A stretch of DNA of 64,000 nt. It comes from Acetobacter conturbans (GTDB taxonomy: Bacteria; Pseudomonadota; Alphaproteobacteria; Acetobacterales; Acetobacteraceae). Below the pieces are notes generated by a model. It was given only the letters and a program-made list of their open reading frames with translations. It made no database searches and had not been told where the DNA came from. Both the position numbers and the translations under genes were made by a program. Of this stretch, positions 1 to 9,624 are shown piece by piece. Numbering within the stretch: the first letter of the stretch is position 1; every line of letters begins with the position of its first letter. The stretch is from assembly GCF_011516755.1 (NCBI RefSeq), contig NZ_WOSY01000004.1, forward strand, positions 235,727-299,726. Reading direction: 5' to 3'.

Positions 1-1707
1 GGCCTGAACTAGTGCGGCGGCGGCTTCCGCCCGTTCGGATTCGGCGGCTTCCAGTGCCTCCGCTGCTTCGGTGCGCTGTGTTTCAGCAGCGGTGAGTGCC
101 GCAGCCAGCGCGGCGCGGCGCTCGTCTGGCACAAGACCGCGTTCCGTTTCCTCCTTGCGGGTGAGCAACGCATCACGGTCACGCTTCAGACCGGCGAGTG
201 TCGCAGTGGCCGCTGCGAGAGCCTTTTCCCGCTCGCCATGACGGCTCCGTGCCGTATCAGCCGCATTGCGGGCGATGGAGAGTGCAAGCTGGGCATCAGA
301 CCGCTTCTGACTCGTGGCCTCCACGGTTTCCCGACAATGGGCGAGGGTGGCTCTGGCGTCGCTTACGGCGTTTTCAGCGGCTTCGAGGGCCTCATTGGAT
401 GGCAGACGGTTGCGAAGAACCGTGAGTTCGGTTTCCAGCGCAGTCTGTGACTGAGCCAGTTTTTCATGACGCGTCCTCGCGGTCGCAAGGGCTGCCTGAG
501 CCTGTTCGGCGCGGTTGCGGGCAGCAGAAGCCTCCGCCATGCCGCGTTCAAGGGCTTCTCCCGCGTCAGCAAGAGCCACCTGCAACTGCGCGGTGGAAGT
601 GTCGGCTTCTTCCTGTCGGGTCGGAAGACTGCCAAGGGCGGCCTCAATCTCCGCGCTCTCTTCCTGCAAACGGCTCAGGCTCGCTGTGGCGTCCTGAAAG
701 CGGGATTGTGCGGCGGCATGGTCGGTCTCGGCCTGCTGCAGACGTTCCGCAACTGCTTCGGCGGCCTGTGCGGCGCGTCGCTCTTCCAGCGCCACGCCTT
801 CCGAGGCAATGCGCTGGCGCTCCAGTGCCGTGCGGGCGAGTTCGGCGGTTTCCCGAATGGCTGGGAGCGCCTTGTCTGCTTCATAATCGCTCAGGACAGC
901 CGTTTCAGCGGCTTCTTCGGCAGCGATCAGCGCCTGACGGGCTGTATAGACAGCCTGCTTCGCCCGTTCGACCTGCTGGCGGGCTCTCGCATGGAGCAAA
1001 GCGAGGAGGGATATTTCCGCATCTCGCAGACCGGTGGACAGTTCGCGGTATTTTGCCGCCTGCTCAGACTGGCCCGTCAGACCTTCCAGTCGGCTTTCAA
1101 GTTGCGTGCGCAGATCTTCGGCGCGGGTCAGGTTGGCTTCCGTGGCGCGGAGTTTCAGTTCCGCTTCATGACGACGGGCGTGCAGACCGGTGATCCCGGC
1201 GGCTTCTTCCAGAATCGTGCGACGCTCTTCCGGGCGGGCGCCCACCAGCATGGCGACGCGCCCCTGACTGACCATCGCCGACGACCGCGCCCCCGAGGCC
1301 AGATCGGCGAACAGCGTCTGCACATCGCGTCCCCGGATGGCCTTGCCGTTCAGGCGGTAATCGCTGCCTGATCCGCGTTCGGCCCGCCGTGTGACTTCGA
1401 GATCGTCCTGTTCAGCGAAAGGCCCGGGTCCGAGACCCTTTGCATTTTCGAGAACAAGGGTGACGTCAGCAAGGTTGCGGGCAGGGCGGCTGGTCGTGCC
1501 CGCAAAGATGAGATCGTCCATCTCGCCGCCGCGCAGGGAGCGCGCTGACGTCTCGCCCATCGCCCATCGCAGGGCTTCCACGACATTCGATTTGCCGCAT
1601 CCGTTCGGCCCGACGATGCCCGTCAGGCCTGGGAGGATATCCACGGCCACAGGGTCCGCGAAGCTCTTGAAGCCTGCGATGCGTAGCTGGGTGAAGCGTG
1701 CGCTCAT
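1..1707 (-). CDS. smc: Chromosome segregation ATPase SMC (N-terminal 569 residues; rest lies beyond the window edge)
   Basis: SMC forms the ATP-driven ring that compacts and segregates the chromosome with ScpA and ScpB. Reading from the ATG at 1707, the protein opens MSARFTQLRIAGFKSFADP, with Walker A GPNGCGKSN at about residues 33-41. An ERRTILEEAAGITGL stretch, typical of SMC, follows near residue 170. After that come several hundred residues of Ala/Glu/Arg-rich coiled coil that run off the left edge, so hinge and C-terminal head are not seen. It lies downstream of the dsbA-like gene on the same strand with a 74-bp gap, a pairing common in alphaproteobacteria. The gene is incomplete only because of the window limit; the frame is open throughout. 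Confidence 0.95.
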   Translation of the reverse strand, partial: MSARFTQLRIAGFKSFADPVAVDILPGLTGIVGPNGCGKSNVVEALRWAMGETSARSLRGGEMDDLIFAGTTSRPARNLADVTLVLENAKGLGPGPFAEQDDLEVTRRAERGSGSDYRLNGKAIRGRDVQTLFADLASGARSSAMVSQGRVAMLVGARPEERRTILEEAAGITGLHARRHEAELKLRATEANLTRAEDLRTQLESRLEGLTGQSEQAAKYRELSTGLRDAEISLLALLHARARQQVERAKQAVYTARQALIAAEEAAETAVLSDYEADKALPAIRETAELARTALERQRIASEGVALEERRAAQAAEAVAERLQQAETDHAAAQSRFQDATASLSRLQEESAEIEAALGSLPTRQEEADTSTAQLQVALADAGEALERGMAEASAARNRAEQAQAALATARTRHEKLAQSQTALETELTVLRNRLPSNEALEAAENAVSDARATLAHCRETVEATSQKRSDAQLALSIARNAADTARSRHGEREKALAAATATLAGLKRDRDALLTRKEETERGLVPDERRAALAAALTAAETQRTEAAEALEAAESERAEAAAALVQA

Positions 1708-1781
1708 GCGGCGGTCAGGGGATACATCCGGTGATCAGACACGTCCGGCCTCGCCGCGATCACGAGGGGCCGGTACAGCCT

Positions 1782-2402
1782 TCATCCGCCGGCAGCCGCG
1801 ACTTTCTGCTCGAAAGCGGCGAAGGTGAGTTCGCCCTGACGATAGACTTCCTTGTTGAAGCGGAAGGTCGGAGTGCTGTCGATCTTGTATTCCGTCTCGG
1901 CCCGCTGCTGCTCGGCGAGAATGGCATTCTGCAGGGCGGTGTCGTTCACCGCCGTATCGAACTCGGCAGGAGACATACCGGCAAGACCCGCCATCTTGCG
2001 GAGCTGCTCTTCCGGATTGACGTTCTCGCCATAAGCCCAGCGGTCAAGGTTGGAGAACAGCGACGTCATAAAAGGCTCGTAACGCTCTTCCGGCAGGCTG
2101 CGGGCGACCTGTGCGGCGATCAGGGCGCTGCGGTCGAGAGGGAAATCGCAGAACACATAGCGAATCCGGCCTGTGTCGATCAGCTTTTTGCGAACCTCGG
2201 GAAATATGTCGAGTTCGAAGCGGGCGCAGTGCGGGCAGGTGAAGGAGAACCACTCTTCCACAATCACCTTGGCGTTCGGATTGCCCATTGCACGAGGCGC
2301 GAGACGCGGATCGGCCGAAGCCGCGAAGGCGCGTCCGGCAAGAGCCGGGGCAAGCGCGGCGGGAAGGGAAGCTGCGAGCAGGGCACGGCGTGTAAGCGAC
2401 AT
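1782..2402 (-). CDS. DsbA-family periplasmic thiol:disulfide oxidoreductase
   Basis: This 206-residue protein has a signal peptide with a twin-Arg-like start (MSLTRRALLAASLPAALAPA) and a predicted cleavage near AFAAS. The thioredoxin-fold active site CPHC is at residues 56-59, in SFTCPHCARFELD, and the cis-Pro loop is STPTF near the C-terminus. It should oxidise or isomerise cysteine pairs in exported proteins. The length fits the DsbA/DSBA-like family (thioredoxin_4 type) found upstream of smc in alphaproteobacteria. Whether it is an oxidase like DsbA or an isomerase-like variant cannot be told from the sequence. The DUF721 gene that often precedes it in related genomes is not present in the 194 bp upstream. 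Confidence 0.9.
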   Translation of the reverse strand: MSLTRRALLAASLPAALAPALAGRAFAASADPRLAPRAMGNPNAKVIVEEWFSFTCPHCARFELDIFPEVRKKLIDTGRIRYVFCDFPLDRSALIAAQVARSLPEERYEPFMTSLFSNLDRWAYGENVNPEEQLRKMAGLAGMSPAEFDTAVNDTALQNAILAEQQRAETEYKIDSTPTFRFNKEVYRQGELTFAAFEQKVAAAGG

Positions 2403-2596
2403 GACGAGGAACTCCGCAAGGTTAAGCCACGCTGGAAAAAGTCGCAGCGGTCATGACCGGTCCCGCACGCAACCGTCAAGCCCGGATGCGTCGTTTCGGA
2501 GCAGGTTCCTTGAGCGTTCTGGTTTTTGCCATGATCTTGGGGCACACTCCTGTCAGGCCCGAAGGCCGGGTCTGACTTCTGTGGAATGGCGTTTCG

Positions 2597-2977
2597 ATGA
2601 AAAAAATACTCTCTCTTTCTCTGGCCGCAGCGATGACGCTGGGTTCGGTACCCATGGCCCACGCAGAACCCGGCGGCTGCCTGAAATATGGAACGGCGGG
2701 TGCTGTGGGTGGTCATGTTGCCAATCACCACGCTGTTCTCGGAGCATTCGGCGGCTGTGTGACCGGCATGTATGTGCGCCACAGATACCGCAAGGAAGCG
2801 CGTGCGAAGGCCGTGCTTTATGACAAGGAGCATCCGGGCGCTAAGGGAACCTACGCCGAGAAGGCGACGGCTTACGACGTCGAGCATTCCACGCAGCCGG
2901 GCACGATGAACTCGTCATCAGCACCCCAGCAGAGTGGTGCCCCGGCGGTTCCGGCGCAGTCTGGCGCTCAGATGTAA
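2597..2977 (+). CDS. Small secreted protein with glycine-zipper-like segment
   Basis: A 126-residue protein with a clear signal peptide (MKKILSLSLAAAMTLGSVPMAHA). A Gly/Ala/His segment follows (YGTAGAVGGHVANHHAVLGAFGG, residues about 32-54), resembling glycine-zipper repeats of outer-membrane or periplasmic proteins. A basic stretch HRYRKEARAK comes next, and then a Ser/Gln/Pro-rich tail. The ATG at 2597 is set by the signal peptide. It is transcribed alone and ends at a strong hairpin at 2987-3015. Function is unknown; an envelope stress or membrane-associated role is only a guess from the glycine zipper. Confidence 0.75.
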   Translation: MKKILSLSLAAAMTLGSVPMAHAEPGGCLKYGTAGAVGGHVANHHAVLGAFGGCVTGMYVRHRYRKEARAKAVLYDKEHPGAKGTYAEKATAYDVEHSTQPGTMNSSSAPQQSGAPAVPAQSGAQM

Positions 2978-2986
2978 AGATGATGT

Positions 2987-3015
2987 CCGCGTGCCCGACT
3001 TCGGTCGGCACGCGG
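2987..3015 (+). terminator. Rho-independent terminator after the small secreted protein
   Basis: CCGCGTGC pairs with GCACGCGG, then CGAC pairs with GTCG after a one-base bulge, around a TTCG tetraloop. The T-rich stretch cgttttccgtcttt follows. It starts 9 bp after the stop codon at 2977. Confidence 0.75.
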
Positions 3016-3027
3016 CGTTTTCCGTCT

Positions 3028-4104
3028 TTATGAGGGTGCGGCGATAGTCCCGTCTGGCGACTGGATGGCATGTCGCTGGCCGTTCGGATCAGTCACTGTT
3101 GCGCGGGGCTGATCGAGATAGTCCGGCCCAAGCGGCACCTTGCCGTACCCCCCCGGAATGTCGAGCACATAGGTTGGCCAGGCGAGACCTGTGACCCGCC
3201 CCCGCAGACTGGCGAGCAAGGCCTGACCTTCCTCGATCGGCACATGAAAACGTGCGGTGCCCGGTGCAGCGTCGAGCTGATGCAGATAATAAGGTTTCAC
3301 CTGATTTTCGACCATCGCCCGGAACAGCCCTTCCAGAGCTGGCGCGCTGTCGTTCACCCCACGTAACAGCACCGACTGGCCCAGAACCGGAATGCCACAG
3401 CGCTGAATTTTCTTCAGGGACGCGCGGGCTTCAGGGCTGAATTCCCGCTCATGATTTGCATGAACCACCAGCCAGACGGCCTTTTCCGAATCCATCGCCG
3501 CAACAAGCTCGTCCGTAATCTTTTCCGGTGCCGCGACAGGAACCCGCGTGTGGATGCGCAGGGTCGTGACGTGTGGAATGGCGGCCAGTTCATGCATGAT
3601 ATGGTCGAGCCGTCGTGCGGACAGCATCAGCGGGTCACCGCCGGTGAGGATGACTTCACGGATGGCGGGATGCGCGCGCAGCCACGAAAAGGCCCGTTCC
3701 AGCGCGGCCTCGTCGAGGAGACCACCGTCGGGTCCAACATGCTCACGGCGGAAACAGAACCGGCAGTAAAGCGGACAGATCAGCAGCGGCTTGAGCAAGG
3801 CGCGGTCGGCATAGCGATGGACAATGCCCGGCACCGGCGACAGCGCATCGTCTCCAATGGGGTCCGCCAGTTCATGCGATGCCGTGATAAGCTCTTCGGG
3901 TGAGGGAATGACCTGACGGCCGATGGGATCGTCAGGATTTTCGATCAGTGACCGAAACGCCGGAGGAATGGCGGTAGCATAACGTTCTTCCACCTTCGCG
4001 ATTTCTGGCAGGCTGGCGGCATCGACAAGTCCCGCCTCCAGAAGCTCCTGAGGAGTGCGCAACGTGCGTGAGGAAGCCGGTGAAGGGGCGGGGCAGGAAG
4101 GCAT
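3028..4104 (-). CDS. epmB: EF-P beta-lysylation protein EpmB (lysine 2,3-aminomutase family radical SAM enzyme)
   Basis: EpmB converts (S)-alpha-lysine to (R)-beta-lysine for attachment to elongation factor P. The 358-residue sequence has the radical-SAM cluster motif CPLYCRFCF (Cys110, Cys114, Cys117), the SAM-binding ILTGGDPL, and near the C-terminus DIPGGYGKVPLGP, where the Lys is the expected PLP-binding residue. The length fits EpmB rather than the longer clostridial KamA, which has a C-terminal tetramerisation region. It is divergent from epmA at 4202, with 97 bp between the starts, a pairing that strongly supports the EF-P role over a catabolic lysine mutase. Neither efp nor the hydroxylase gene epmC is in the window. 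Confidence 0.92.
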   Translation of the reverse strand: MPSCPAPSPASSRTLRTPQELLEAGLVDAASLPEIAKVEERYATAIPPAFRSLIENPDDPIGRQVIPSPEELITASHELADPIGDDALSPVPGIVHRYADRALLKPLLICPLYCRFCFRREHVGPDGGLLDEAALERAFSWLRAHPAIREVILTGGDPLMLSARRLDHIMHELAAIPHVTTLRIHTRVPVAAPEKITDELVAAMDSEKAVWLVVHANHEREFSPEARASLKKIQRCGIPVLGQSVLLRGVNDSAPALEGLFRAMVENQVKPYYLHQLDAAPGTARFHVPIEEGQALLASLRGRVTGLAWPTYVLDIPGGYGKVPLGPDYLDQPRATVTDPNGQRHAIQSPDGTIAAPS

Positions 4105-4201
4105 GACTGGCTTCTACTGTTTCAGCATCGTGGGAAGCAACTTGCGGGTGGGAAAAGAGCGCGGCACTTCTGGGTAGATCATAGGGAAATGAGGCGTGAG
4201 C

Positions 4202-5209
4202 ATGGGCGGGCACAGGACGGGAGAGGCTGACACGGCGCGGATTGCGGAGCGACTGCCGTTGTTGCGTCGTCGGGCCCTGATGGTTCAGGCTACCCGGGCC
4301 TTTTTCGATGCGCGCGGTTATCTGGAGGTGGAAACGCCCTACGCCGTGCCGACGCCGGGAGAGGAAGTTCATCTGCATGTCTTCGCGACCGAACGCGAGA
4401 CACCGGCAGGCGAAACCGAGCGGCTGTTCCTCCACACCAGTCCCGAATTTGCGATGAAACGCATTGTCGCCGCGACGAAAGAAAAAGTGTTTCAGATGGC
4501 CCGGGTCTGGCGAAACGGTGAGGGCAGCGCGCTTCATGCTCCGGAATTCACCATGCTGGAATGGTACCGTCCCGGTGCCGATCTCTCGGATCTGATGGAT
4601 GAGACCGAAACCTTCGTGCGTCGTCTGCTGCCACCCGTCATCCATCGGGAGGGGAGGGCCATTCCTCTCGACGGTCCGTTTGAACGACTGACGGTGGCGG
4701 AAGCGTTTACGCGATATGTCGGTGCGGACGTTCTGGCGACAGAGGGGGATGCGGATGCACTGGCGCATCAGGCAGGCTGTGGGCGGCGAGCAGGCGAGGC
4801 GTGGGAAGACCTCTTTTTCCGTTTGCTACTGGAGCGGGTCGAGCCCGAAATTGGTCGCGAAAGACCGTGTTTTCTCACGCACTGGCCCGCCAGTCAGGCA
4901 GCTCTGGCGCGGACATGCTCAGATGACCCACGGGTGGCACTGCGTTTCGAGCTTTATCTCGGAGGTGTTGAACTCGCCAATGCGTTCGAGGAGCTGTCCG
5001 ATAGCGCCGAGCAACGCACGCGCTTCGAACTGGACCGGCAGCGTCGTGCGACACTTTACCCCGACCGTCCGGGCTGGCCGATGGACGAACGGCTGCTTCA
5101 AGCGTTACCTGATCTGCCTCCCACGTCCGGGATTGCTCTCGGATTTGACCGGCTGGTCATGCTGGCCACAGCAACTCCCCGTTTGTCGGATGTGTTGTGG
5201 CTAGGTTGA
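4202..5209 (+). CDS. epmA: EF-P lysine aminoacylase EpmA (GenX/PoxA)
   Basis: EpmA is a truncated class II lysyl-tRNA synthetase paralogue that ligates beta-lysine to a conserved lysine of EF-P. The 335-residue protein lacks an anticodon-binding domain and begins directly with the class II catalytic core. Seen are HTSPEFAMKR, the motif 2 region RVWRNGEGSALHAPEFTMLE, LANAFEELSD, and motif 3 GIALGFDRLVML. The ATG at 4202 is chosen because GAGG lies 8 bases upstream; a GTG two codons earlier (4196) is the alternative. It is the divergent partner of epmB. Confidence 0.93.
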   Translation: MGGHRTGEADTARIAERLPLLRRRALMVQATRAFFDARGYLEVETPYAVPTPGEEVHLHVFATERETPAGETERLFLHTSPEFAMKRIVAATKEKVFQMARVWRNGEGSALHAPEFTMLEWYRPGADLSDLMDETETFVRRLLPPVIHREGRAIPLDGPFERLTVAEAFTRYVGADVLATEGDADALAHQAGCGRRAGEAWEDLFFRLLLERVEPEIGRERPCFLTHWPASQAALARTCSDDPRVALRFELYLGGVELANAFEELSDSAEQRTRFELDRQRRATLYPDRPGWPMDERLLQALPDLPPTSGIALGFDRLVMLATATPRLSDVLWLG

Positions 5210-5291
5210 TTTCATGGCGAAACGAAACGATGTCGGTGACAGATGCTCCGACTGGCGCATAAGATCGCGCAGGGGTTTTGAGGATATTGTC

Positions 5292-5735
5292 ATGATTAAC
5301 AAACGTATCTGGCCGGTTGTGGCGCTGGCGGCTCTGACGGCCTGCTCCGGACCCACCAAAGAGCAGCGTCGCCAGCTCGATTCTCTGGTTGGCAAGACCG
5401 AAGTGGATGTGGTGCGTACATTTGGCGTCCCCACCCGGACCTATCAGGCTCAGGGCCATGTTTTCCTAGCCTACATCGATAACCAGACCTCCTACACCCC
5501 CGGTTCCATGGGCTGGGGCTGGGGTTGGGATGGCTGGGGCGGCGGCTGGGGCGGTGGCGGCATGGGCATGGGCGGCTGGGGCGGCGGCTGGGGAGGTGGT
5601 CCCGGCGGCTGGGGTGGAGGCTGGGGCGGCGGCGGCGGTTTCCCGCCCAGCTATTACAGCACCGTTTGCCAGACCACCTTCGAGTTCGTCGGCGGCCTTG
5701 TCACAGGCTGGACCATGCGGGGTGATGGCTGCTGA
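5292..5735 (+). CDS. Gly/Trp-rich lipoprotein
   Basis: The 147-residue product starts MINKRIWPVVALAALTACSG, a lipoprotein signal with lipobox LTAC, so it should be membrane-anchored. Residues 20-60 resemble the SmpA/OmlA-type small lipoprotein fold (LVGKTEVDVVRTFGVPTRTY). The middle (about 70-120) is almost pure Gly, Trp and Met in GGWGGGWGGG-type repeats. The end has two Cys residues (TVCQTTFEF and GDGC-stop). The ATG at 5292 is preferred over one at 5214 because only it places the signal peptide at the start. Function unknown; the repeats may mediate surface or self-association. Confidence 0.75.
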   Translation: MINKRIWPVVALAALTACSGPTKEQRRQLDSLVGKTEVDVVRTFGVPTRTYQAQGHVFLAYIDNQTSYTPGSMGWGWGWDGWGGGWGGGGMGMGGWGGGWGGGPGGWGGGWGGGGGFPPSYYSTVCQTTFEFVGGLVTGWTMRGDGC

Positions 5736-5775
5736 TTCCCGCGCCATTTCAAAAGGCTGCGGGAAAGGGTAAGTC

Positions 5776-5796
5776 ATCCCGGAGGGAACCGGGATT
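5776..5796 (+). terminator. Possible terminator after the Gly/Trp-rich lipoprotein gene
   Basis: ATCCCGG and CCGGGAT pair around AGGGAA, followed by TTACA. A second hairpin, TTCCCGC/GCGGGAA, lies just upstream (5736-5765). The T tail is short, so this is tentative. Confidence 0.4.
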
Positions 5797-5879
5797 TACA
5801 TATGTGAAACCCGGTCGCCCTAGATATGCATGATGGCTGTCCGCAAAGGCAGCGCAAGGATTCGGGACGGGAGATCAGG

Positions 5880-6635
5880 ATGCGGTCAGGACAGGTGGCG
5901 CGGTTGGGCACAGCAGGCGCCGCGGTGATGATGGTGCTGTCCGTCGCCGGATGCCAGAGTTCCGCCAGACAGGACGCCTACGGTAAACTGGGCAGTGTCT
6001 GCTCCTTCATGGCGCCCACGGTTTCGGGGGTACGGAATTACGCCCCGGCAGGGGAAAAAGACGCACCTGACAGCCGTGTGGCCTATCCTGACCCGGATAC
6101 CCCCATCTACTGCGACAGACCTCTCTCCACGTCCCTGAGTGCCATCATAGAACTCGCGAATTACACGGAAGCTCTGCACGTTTCCGGCTATTACGCGCTT
6201 CTGCAGCAGGCCGGTCCCTATACCGTGTTCGCCATTCCGAACGAGCCGATGGCGCGTTATTCGGCCCAGTTCACTGGTGGTCTGCTGGACCCGGCTAATA
6301 AAAACGCTCTCAAGGCGCTGCTTGCCTATACGATCGTGCCGGGAAAATGGTCATTGCCGCGGCTTCAGAAGGCGCTTGCAAAAGTGCCGACTCATGCCAT
6401 CAGCCTCAATACGCTGGCCGGTATCCGGCTTACTTTCTCTATTGAACCATCATCCGGCCAGATCGTACTCAGTAACCGGAGCGGCGTCATCAATCGCCTG
6501 TGGGTGACGGGCGTGCCACAGTCCAACGGTGTTCTGTATTTCACGCAGTCCGCGTTACCGCCGGTGCTTCCTCAGCCCAACGCGCAGCCGAGCACCGCTG
6601 GGACAGTTCCCTCCAAGGTTTCACCAAAGCCCTGA
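5880..6635 (+). CDS. Fasciclin (FAS1) domain lipoprotein
   Basis: This 251-residue protein begins MRSGQVARLGTAGAAVMMVL and has a lipobox VAGC, so it is likely lipid-anchored. A FAS1-like domain spans about residues 95-225. Its signatures are GPYTVFAIPNEPMARY (the YTVFAPTNxA motif), LKALLAYTIVPGKW, an INTLAGIRLTF-like strand and NGVLYFTQSALPP. FAS1 domains mediate adhesion or protein contact. The start at 5880 has GGGAG upstream at suitable distance; an upstream in-frame ATG at 5826 would put 18 non-signal residues first. A hairpin follows the gene. Substrate or partner unknown. Confidence 0.85.
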   Translation: MRSGQVARLGTAGAAVMMVLSVAGCQSSARQDAYGKLGSVCSFMAPTVSGVRNYAPAGEKDAPDSRVAYPDPDTPIYCDRPLSTSLSAIIELANYTEALHVSGYYALLQQAGPYTVFAIPNEPMARYSAQFTGGLLDPANKNALKALLAYTIVPGKWSLPRLQKALAKVPTHAISLNTLAGIRLTFSIEPSSGQIVLSNRSGVINRLWVTGVPQSNGVLYFTQSALPPVLPQPNAQPSTAGTVPSKVSPKP

Positions 6636-6649
6636 ACCGATCTGAACCG

Positions 6650-6682
6650 ACAGCCGGCGGGTCACTATCAACCGTCGGCTGT
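6650..6682 (+). terminator. Hairpin after the fasciclin gene
   Basis: ACAGCCGGCGG pairs with CCGTCGGCTGT (one G-T pair) around an 11-base loop, 15 bp after the stop. There is no clear T run, so it is probably a terminator or mRNA-end stem. Confidence 0.45.
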
Positions 6683-6793
6683 TATCCGGTGACGTAGTTT
6701 CGGTAACCAGAAATGCCCGAAATTATGGGCGCACAAAGCCTGTCTCTCAGGCTCGAGACCAGATTTCTAATTGAAATCACTCTTCCCTGAACT

Positions 6794-6821
6794 GGTTCCG
6801 GTGCTTTTGACCACCGGAACC
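6794..6821 (-). terminator. Hairpin downstream of alaS
   Basis: GGTTCCGGTG and CACCGGAACC are perfect inverted repeats separated by eight bases, located 15 bp after the alaS stop. The T tail is absent on the minus strand. Confidence 0.45.
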
Positions 6822-6835
6822 ATGATGCAGGAAAA

Positions 6836-9493
6836 TTATTTGCCGACTGCAGCGACGATGCCTGCGCGAACAGCATCGAGAGCTGCTGTCGCCGCGTTCC
6901 CATCCGGACCGCCAGCCTGCGCCATATCCCGTCGGCCGCCACCACCTTTGCCACCAAGCGCTGCACTCGCGGCCTTCACAAGCTCAACCGCGTTCAGGGC
7001 TTCCGGCAGTTCCGGATTGACGTAGACAACGACGCTGCCTTTGCCGTCAGCCGTCGAGATGAGAGCGACAACGCCCACCCCGATCTGCTTGCCAATGGTT
7101 TCGGCAAGACCCTTCAGTTCCTTCGCAGGGGTGTCACCGACATTCCGCCCCGCGAAAGATATGCCCGCCACGGTTTCCGCTTTTGTCGCGTCTGCACCAC
7201 CGGCGGCCAGCTTCCGCTGAAGGTCGGAAATCCGACGCTCCATCGTCTTCCGCTCTTCCAGCAGGGTCGCCAGCCGTTCAGGCGCTTCGACTGCGGACAC
7301 TTTCAGCATCGCAGCGATCTGATTGAGGCGTTCTTCGTTCAGCACGGCAGCCGTTTCGGCCGCAGAGCCTGCAACGGCTTCGATGCGACGGACGCCGGCC
7401 GAAACCCCGCTTTCGGAAGAAATGCGGAACAGGCCGATATCACCCGTACGAGTGACATGCGTGCCGCCACAAAGCTCAACCGACCAGGCCGGTTTCGTGC
7501 CATCGGCTTCCTTGCCACCCATGGAAACGACACGGACTTCATCGCCGTATTTCTCCCCGAAGAGCGCCATGGCGCCTTCTTTGGAGGCCTCTTCCGGGGT
7601 CGTGATTCGGGTCGTGACCGGCGTGTTTTCCCTGATGCGGGCGTTCACTTCCGCTTCGATCTCGGCCAGTTCCTCGCGGGTGATCGGGCGCGGCTGACTC
7701 ACATCAAAGCGCAGGCGATCCGGGGTGTTGAGGCTGCCTTTCTGTGTGACATGATCACCCAGACGGCGACGCAATGCCTCATGGAGAAGGTGGGTGGCCG
7801 AGTGGTGCGCGCGGATGGATGAGCGGCGGGCATGATCAACTTCAGCCGTAACCGCAGCGCCGATCTTGATGACGCCTTCTGTCACCGTGCCATAATGCAC
7901 GAGCAGATCCCCGAGCTTCTTCTGCGTGTCTGAAATGGCGACACGCAGGCCGGGCGCGATGATCTGTCCCGTGTCACCGACCTGACCGCCACTTTCTCCA
8001 TAAAAGGGAGTTTGATTGAGCAGAATGGCGACCTCAGTACCGATCCCAGCGGATTCCACGCTTGTGCCTTCGGCCACGATGAACTGGACCTCGGCCTGTG
8101 CCGTCTCCTTGCCATAGCCAAGGAATTCTGTGGCACCGAACTTGTCACGGGCCTCGAACCACACGGTTTCCACTGCCGTGTCGCCGGACCCTGTCCATGC
8201 TGCTCGGGCACGCTCGCGCTGGATTTTCATGGCGGCCTCGAAGCCGGGCACGTCTACAAGATGACCACTGGAGCGCAACGCGTCCTGCGTCAGATCGAGC
8301 GGAAAGCCGAACGTGTCATAAAGCTTGAAAGCCACGTCCCCCGGCAGCGCGCCACCTTGCGCCAGTTTCTCCGTTTCTTCCTCTAGCAGGGCAAGGCCAC
8401 GATCCAGCATGGCTTTGAACCGCTCTTCCTCGCCACGCATCGTCTCGCGGATGAGCGGTTCAGCCTGACCCAGCTCCGGATAGGCATGACCCATTTCCTG
8501 AATGAGGGCAGGAAGCAGCTTGTAGAAGACCGGCTCCTGAGTGCCCATCATGTGCAGATGGCGCATGGCGCGGCGCATGATGCGACGCAGGACGTACCCA
8601 CGACCGTCCTTTGACGGCAGGACCCCATCCGCCATCAGAAACGCTGTGGAGCGCAGGTGATCAGCCACAATACGGTGGCTGGCCTTGAACTGGCCGTCCG
8701 GGTCCTGCGATGTCACATCAGCGGAAGCGAGGATCAGTGAGCGGAACGTATCCGTGTCGTAATTGTCACGCTTGCCCTGCATGATGGCGGCGAAGCGCTC
8801 CAGCCCCATGCCGGTGTCGATGGAGGGACGGGGAAGCGGCGTGCGGGTTCCCGGTGGATCCTCGAAGAACTGCATGAACACCAGGTTCCAGATCTCGACG
8901 AAGCGGTCCCCGTCTTCATCAGGAGAACCCGGCGGACCGCCGAACACATCCGGTCCATGATCGTAGAAAATCTCGGAGCAGGGCCCGCAGGGTCCTATAT
9001 CGCCCATGCGCCAGAAATTGTCGGAGGTGGGAATGCGGATGATACGGTCATCAGGCAGACCGGCGATCTTCCGCCACAGAGCGGCGGCTTCCTCGTCTTC
9101 CGAATAAACGGTGACAAGCAGCTTGTCCTTGGGAAGCGCAAAGTCCCGAGTAATGAGATTCCACGCCAGTTCAATGGCCTGCGGCTTGAAGTAATCGCCA
9201 AAGGAGAAATTGCCCATCATCTCGAAGAAGGTGTGATGGCGCGCGGTATAACCCACATTGTCCAGGTCGTTGTGCTTGCCGCCGGCACGCACAACTTTCT
9301 GCGCGGTCGTCGCCCGAGAATAAGGCCGCGTTTCCTGACCGGTGAAAACGTTCTTGAACTGCACCATGCCCGCGTTGGTGAACAACAGAGTCGGGTCGTT
9401 GCTCGGCACCAGCGACGATGACGGAACGATCTGATGTCCGTTGGACGCAAAGTAATCGAGAAAAGCGGAACGGATTTCGTTGGTCGTTGGCAT
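6836..9493 (-). CDS. alaS: Alanyl-tRNA synthetase
   Basis: AlaS charges tRNA-Ala and edits mischarged Ser/Gly. The 885-residue product has the class II catalytic core from its start ([20 protein letters not shown], then [14 protein letters not shown] [18 protein letters not shown]), the editing-domain zinc motif [12 protein letters not shown] with the distal CGGTH, and a C-terminal oligomerisation region ([13 protein letters not shown]). The ATG at 9493 gives the family N-terminus; a GTG ten codons earlier (9523) is possible but adds residues not typical of the family. It is single on its strand and ends at a hairpin. Confidence 0.97.
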   Translation of the reverse strand: MPTTNEIRSAFLDYFASNGHQIVPSSSLVPSNDPTLLFTNAGMVQFKNVFTGQETRPYSRATTAQKVVRAGGKHNDLDNVGYTARHHTFFEMMGNFSFGDYFKPQAIELAWNLITRDFALPKDKLLVTVYSEDEEAAALWRKIAGLPDDRIIRIPTSDNFWRMGDIGPCGPCSEIFYDHGPDVFGGPPGSPDEDGDRFVEIWNLVFMQFFEDPPGTRTPLPRPSIDTGMGLERFAAIMQGKRDNYDTDTFRSLILASADVTSQDPDGQFKASHRIVADHLRSTAFLMADGVLPSKDGRGYVLRRIMRRAMRHLHMMGTQEPVFYKLLPALIQEMGHAYPELGQAEPLIRETMRGEEERFKAMLDRGLALLEEETEKLAQGGALPGDVAFKLYDTFGFPLDLTQDALRSSGHLVDVPGFEAAMKIQRERARAAWTGSGDTAVETVWFEARDKFGATEFLGYGKETAQAEVQFIVAEGTSVESAGIGTEVAILLNQTPFYGESGGQVGDTGQIIAPGLRVAISDTQKKLGDLLVHYGTVTEGVIKIGAAVTAEVDHARRSSIRAHHSATHLLHEALRRRLGDHVTQKGSLNTPDRLRFDVSQPRPITREELAEIEAEVNARIRENTPVTTRITTPEEASKEGAMALFGEKYGDEVRVVSMGGKEADGTKPAWSVELCGGTHVTRTGDIGLFRISSESGVSAGVRRIEAVAGSAAETAAVLNEERLNQIAAMLKVSAVEAPERLATLLEERKTMERRISDLQRKLAAGGADATKAETVAGISFAGRNVGDTPAKELKGLAETIGKQIGVGVVALISTADGKGSVVVYVNPELPEALNAVELVKAASAALGGKGGGGRRDMAQAGGPDGNAATAALDAVRAGIVAAVGK

Positions 9494-9624
9494 GGTCGGG
9501 GGAAACGTCCTGATGGCGGTCACCCGCTGACAAAGGACAGCAGGTAAAAGGGAAACGGATGGTATTCGCTCGGTTCTAGCGCAGTCTGAGGCAACTGGAA
9601 AAGATGGCTAACGCGTCCGTTCCA

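Noticed and set aside
466..1371. Plus-strand frame of 301 residues at the left edge
   Set aside because: Shadow of the smc gene, whose Walker A and start are clear on the minus strand.
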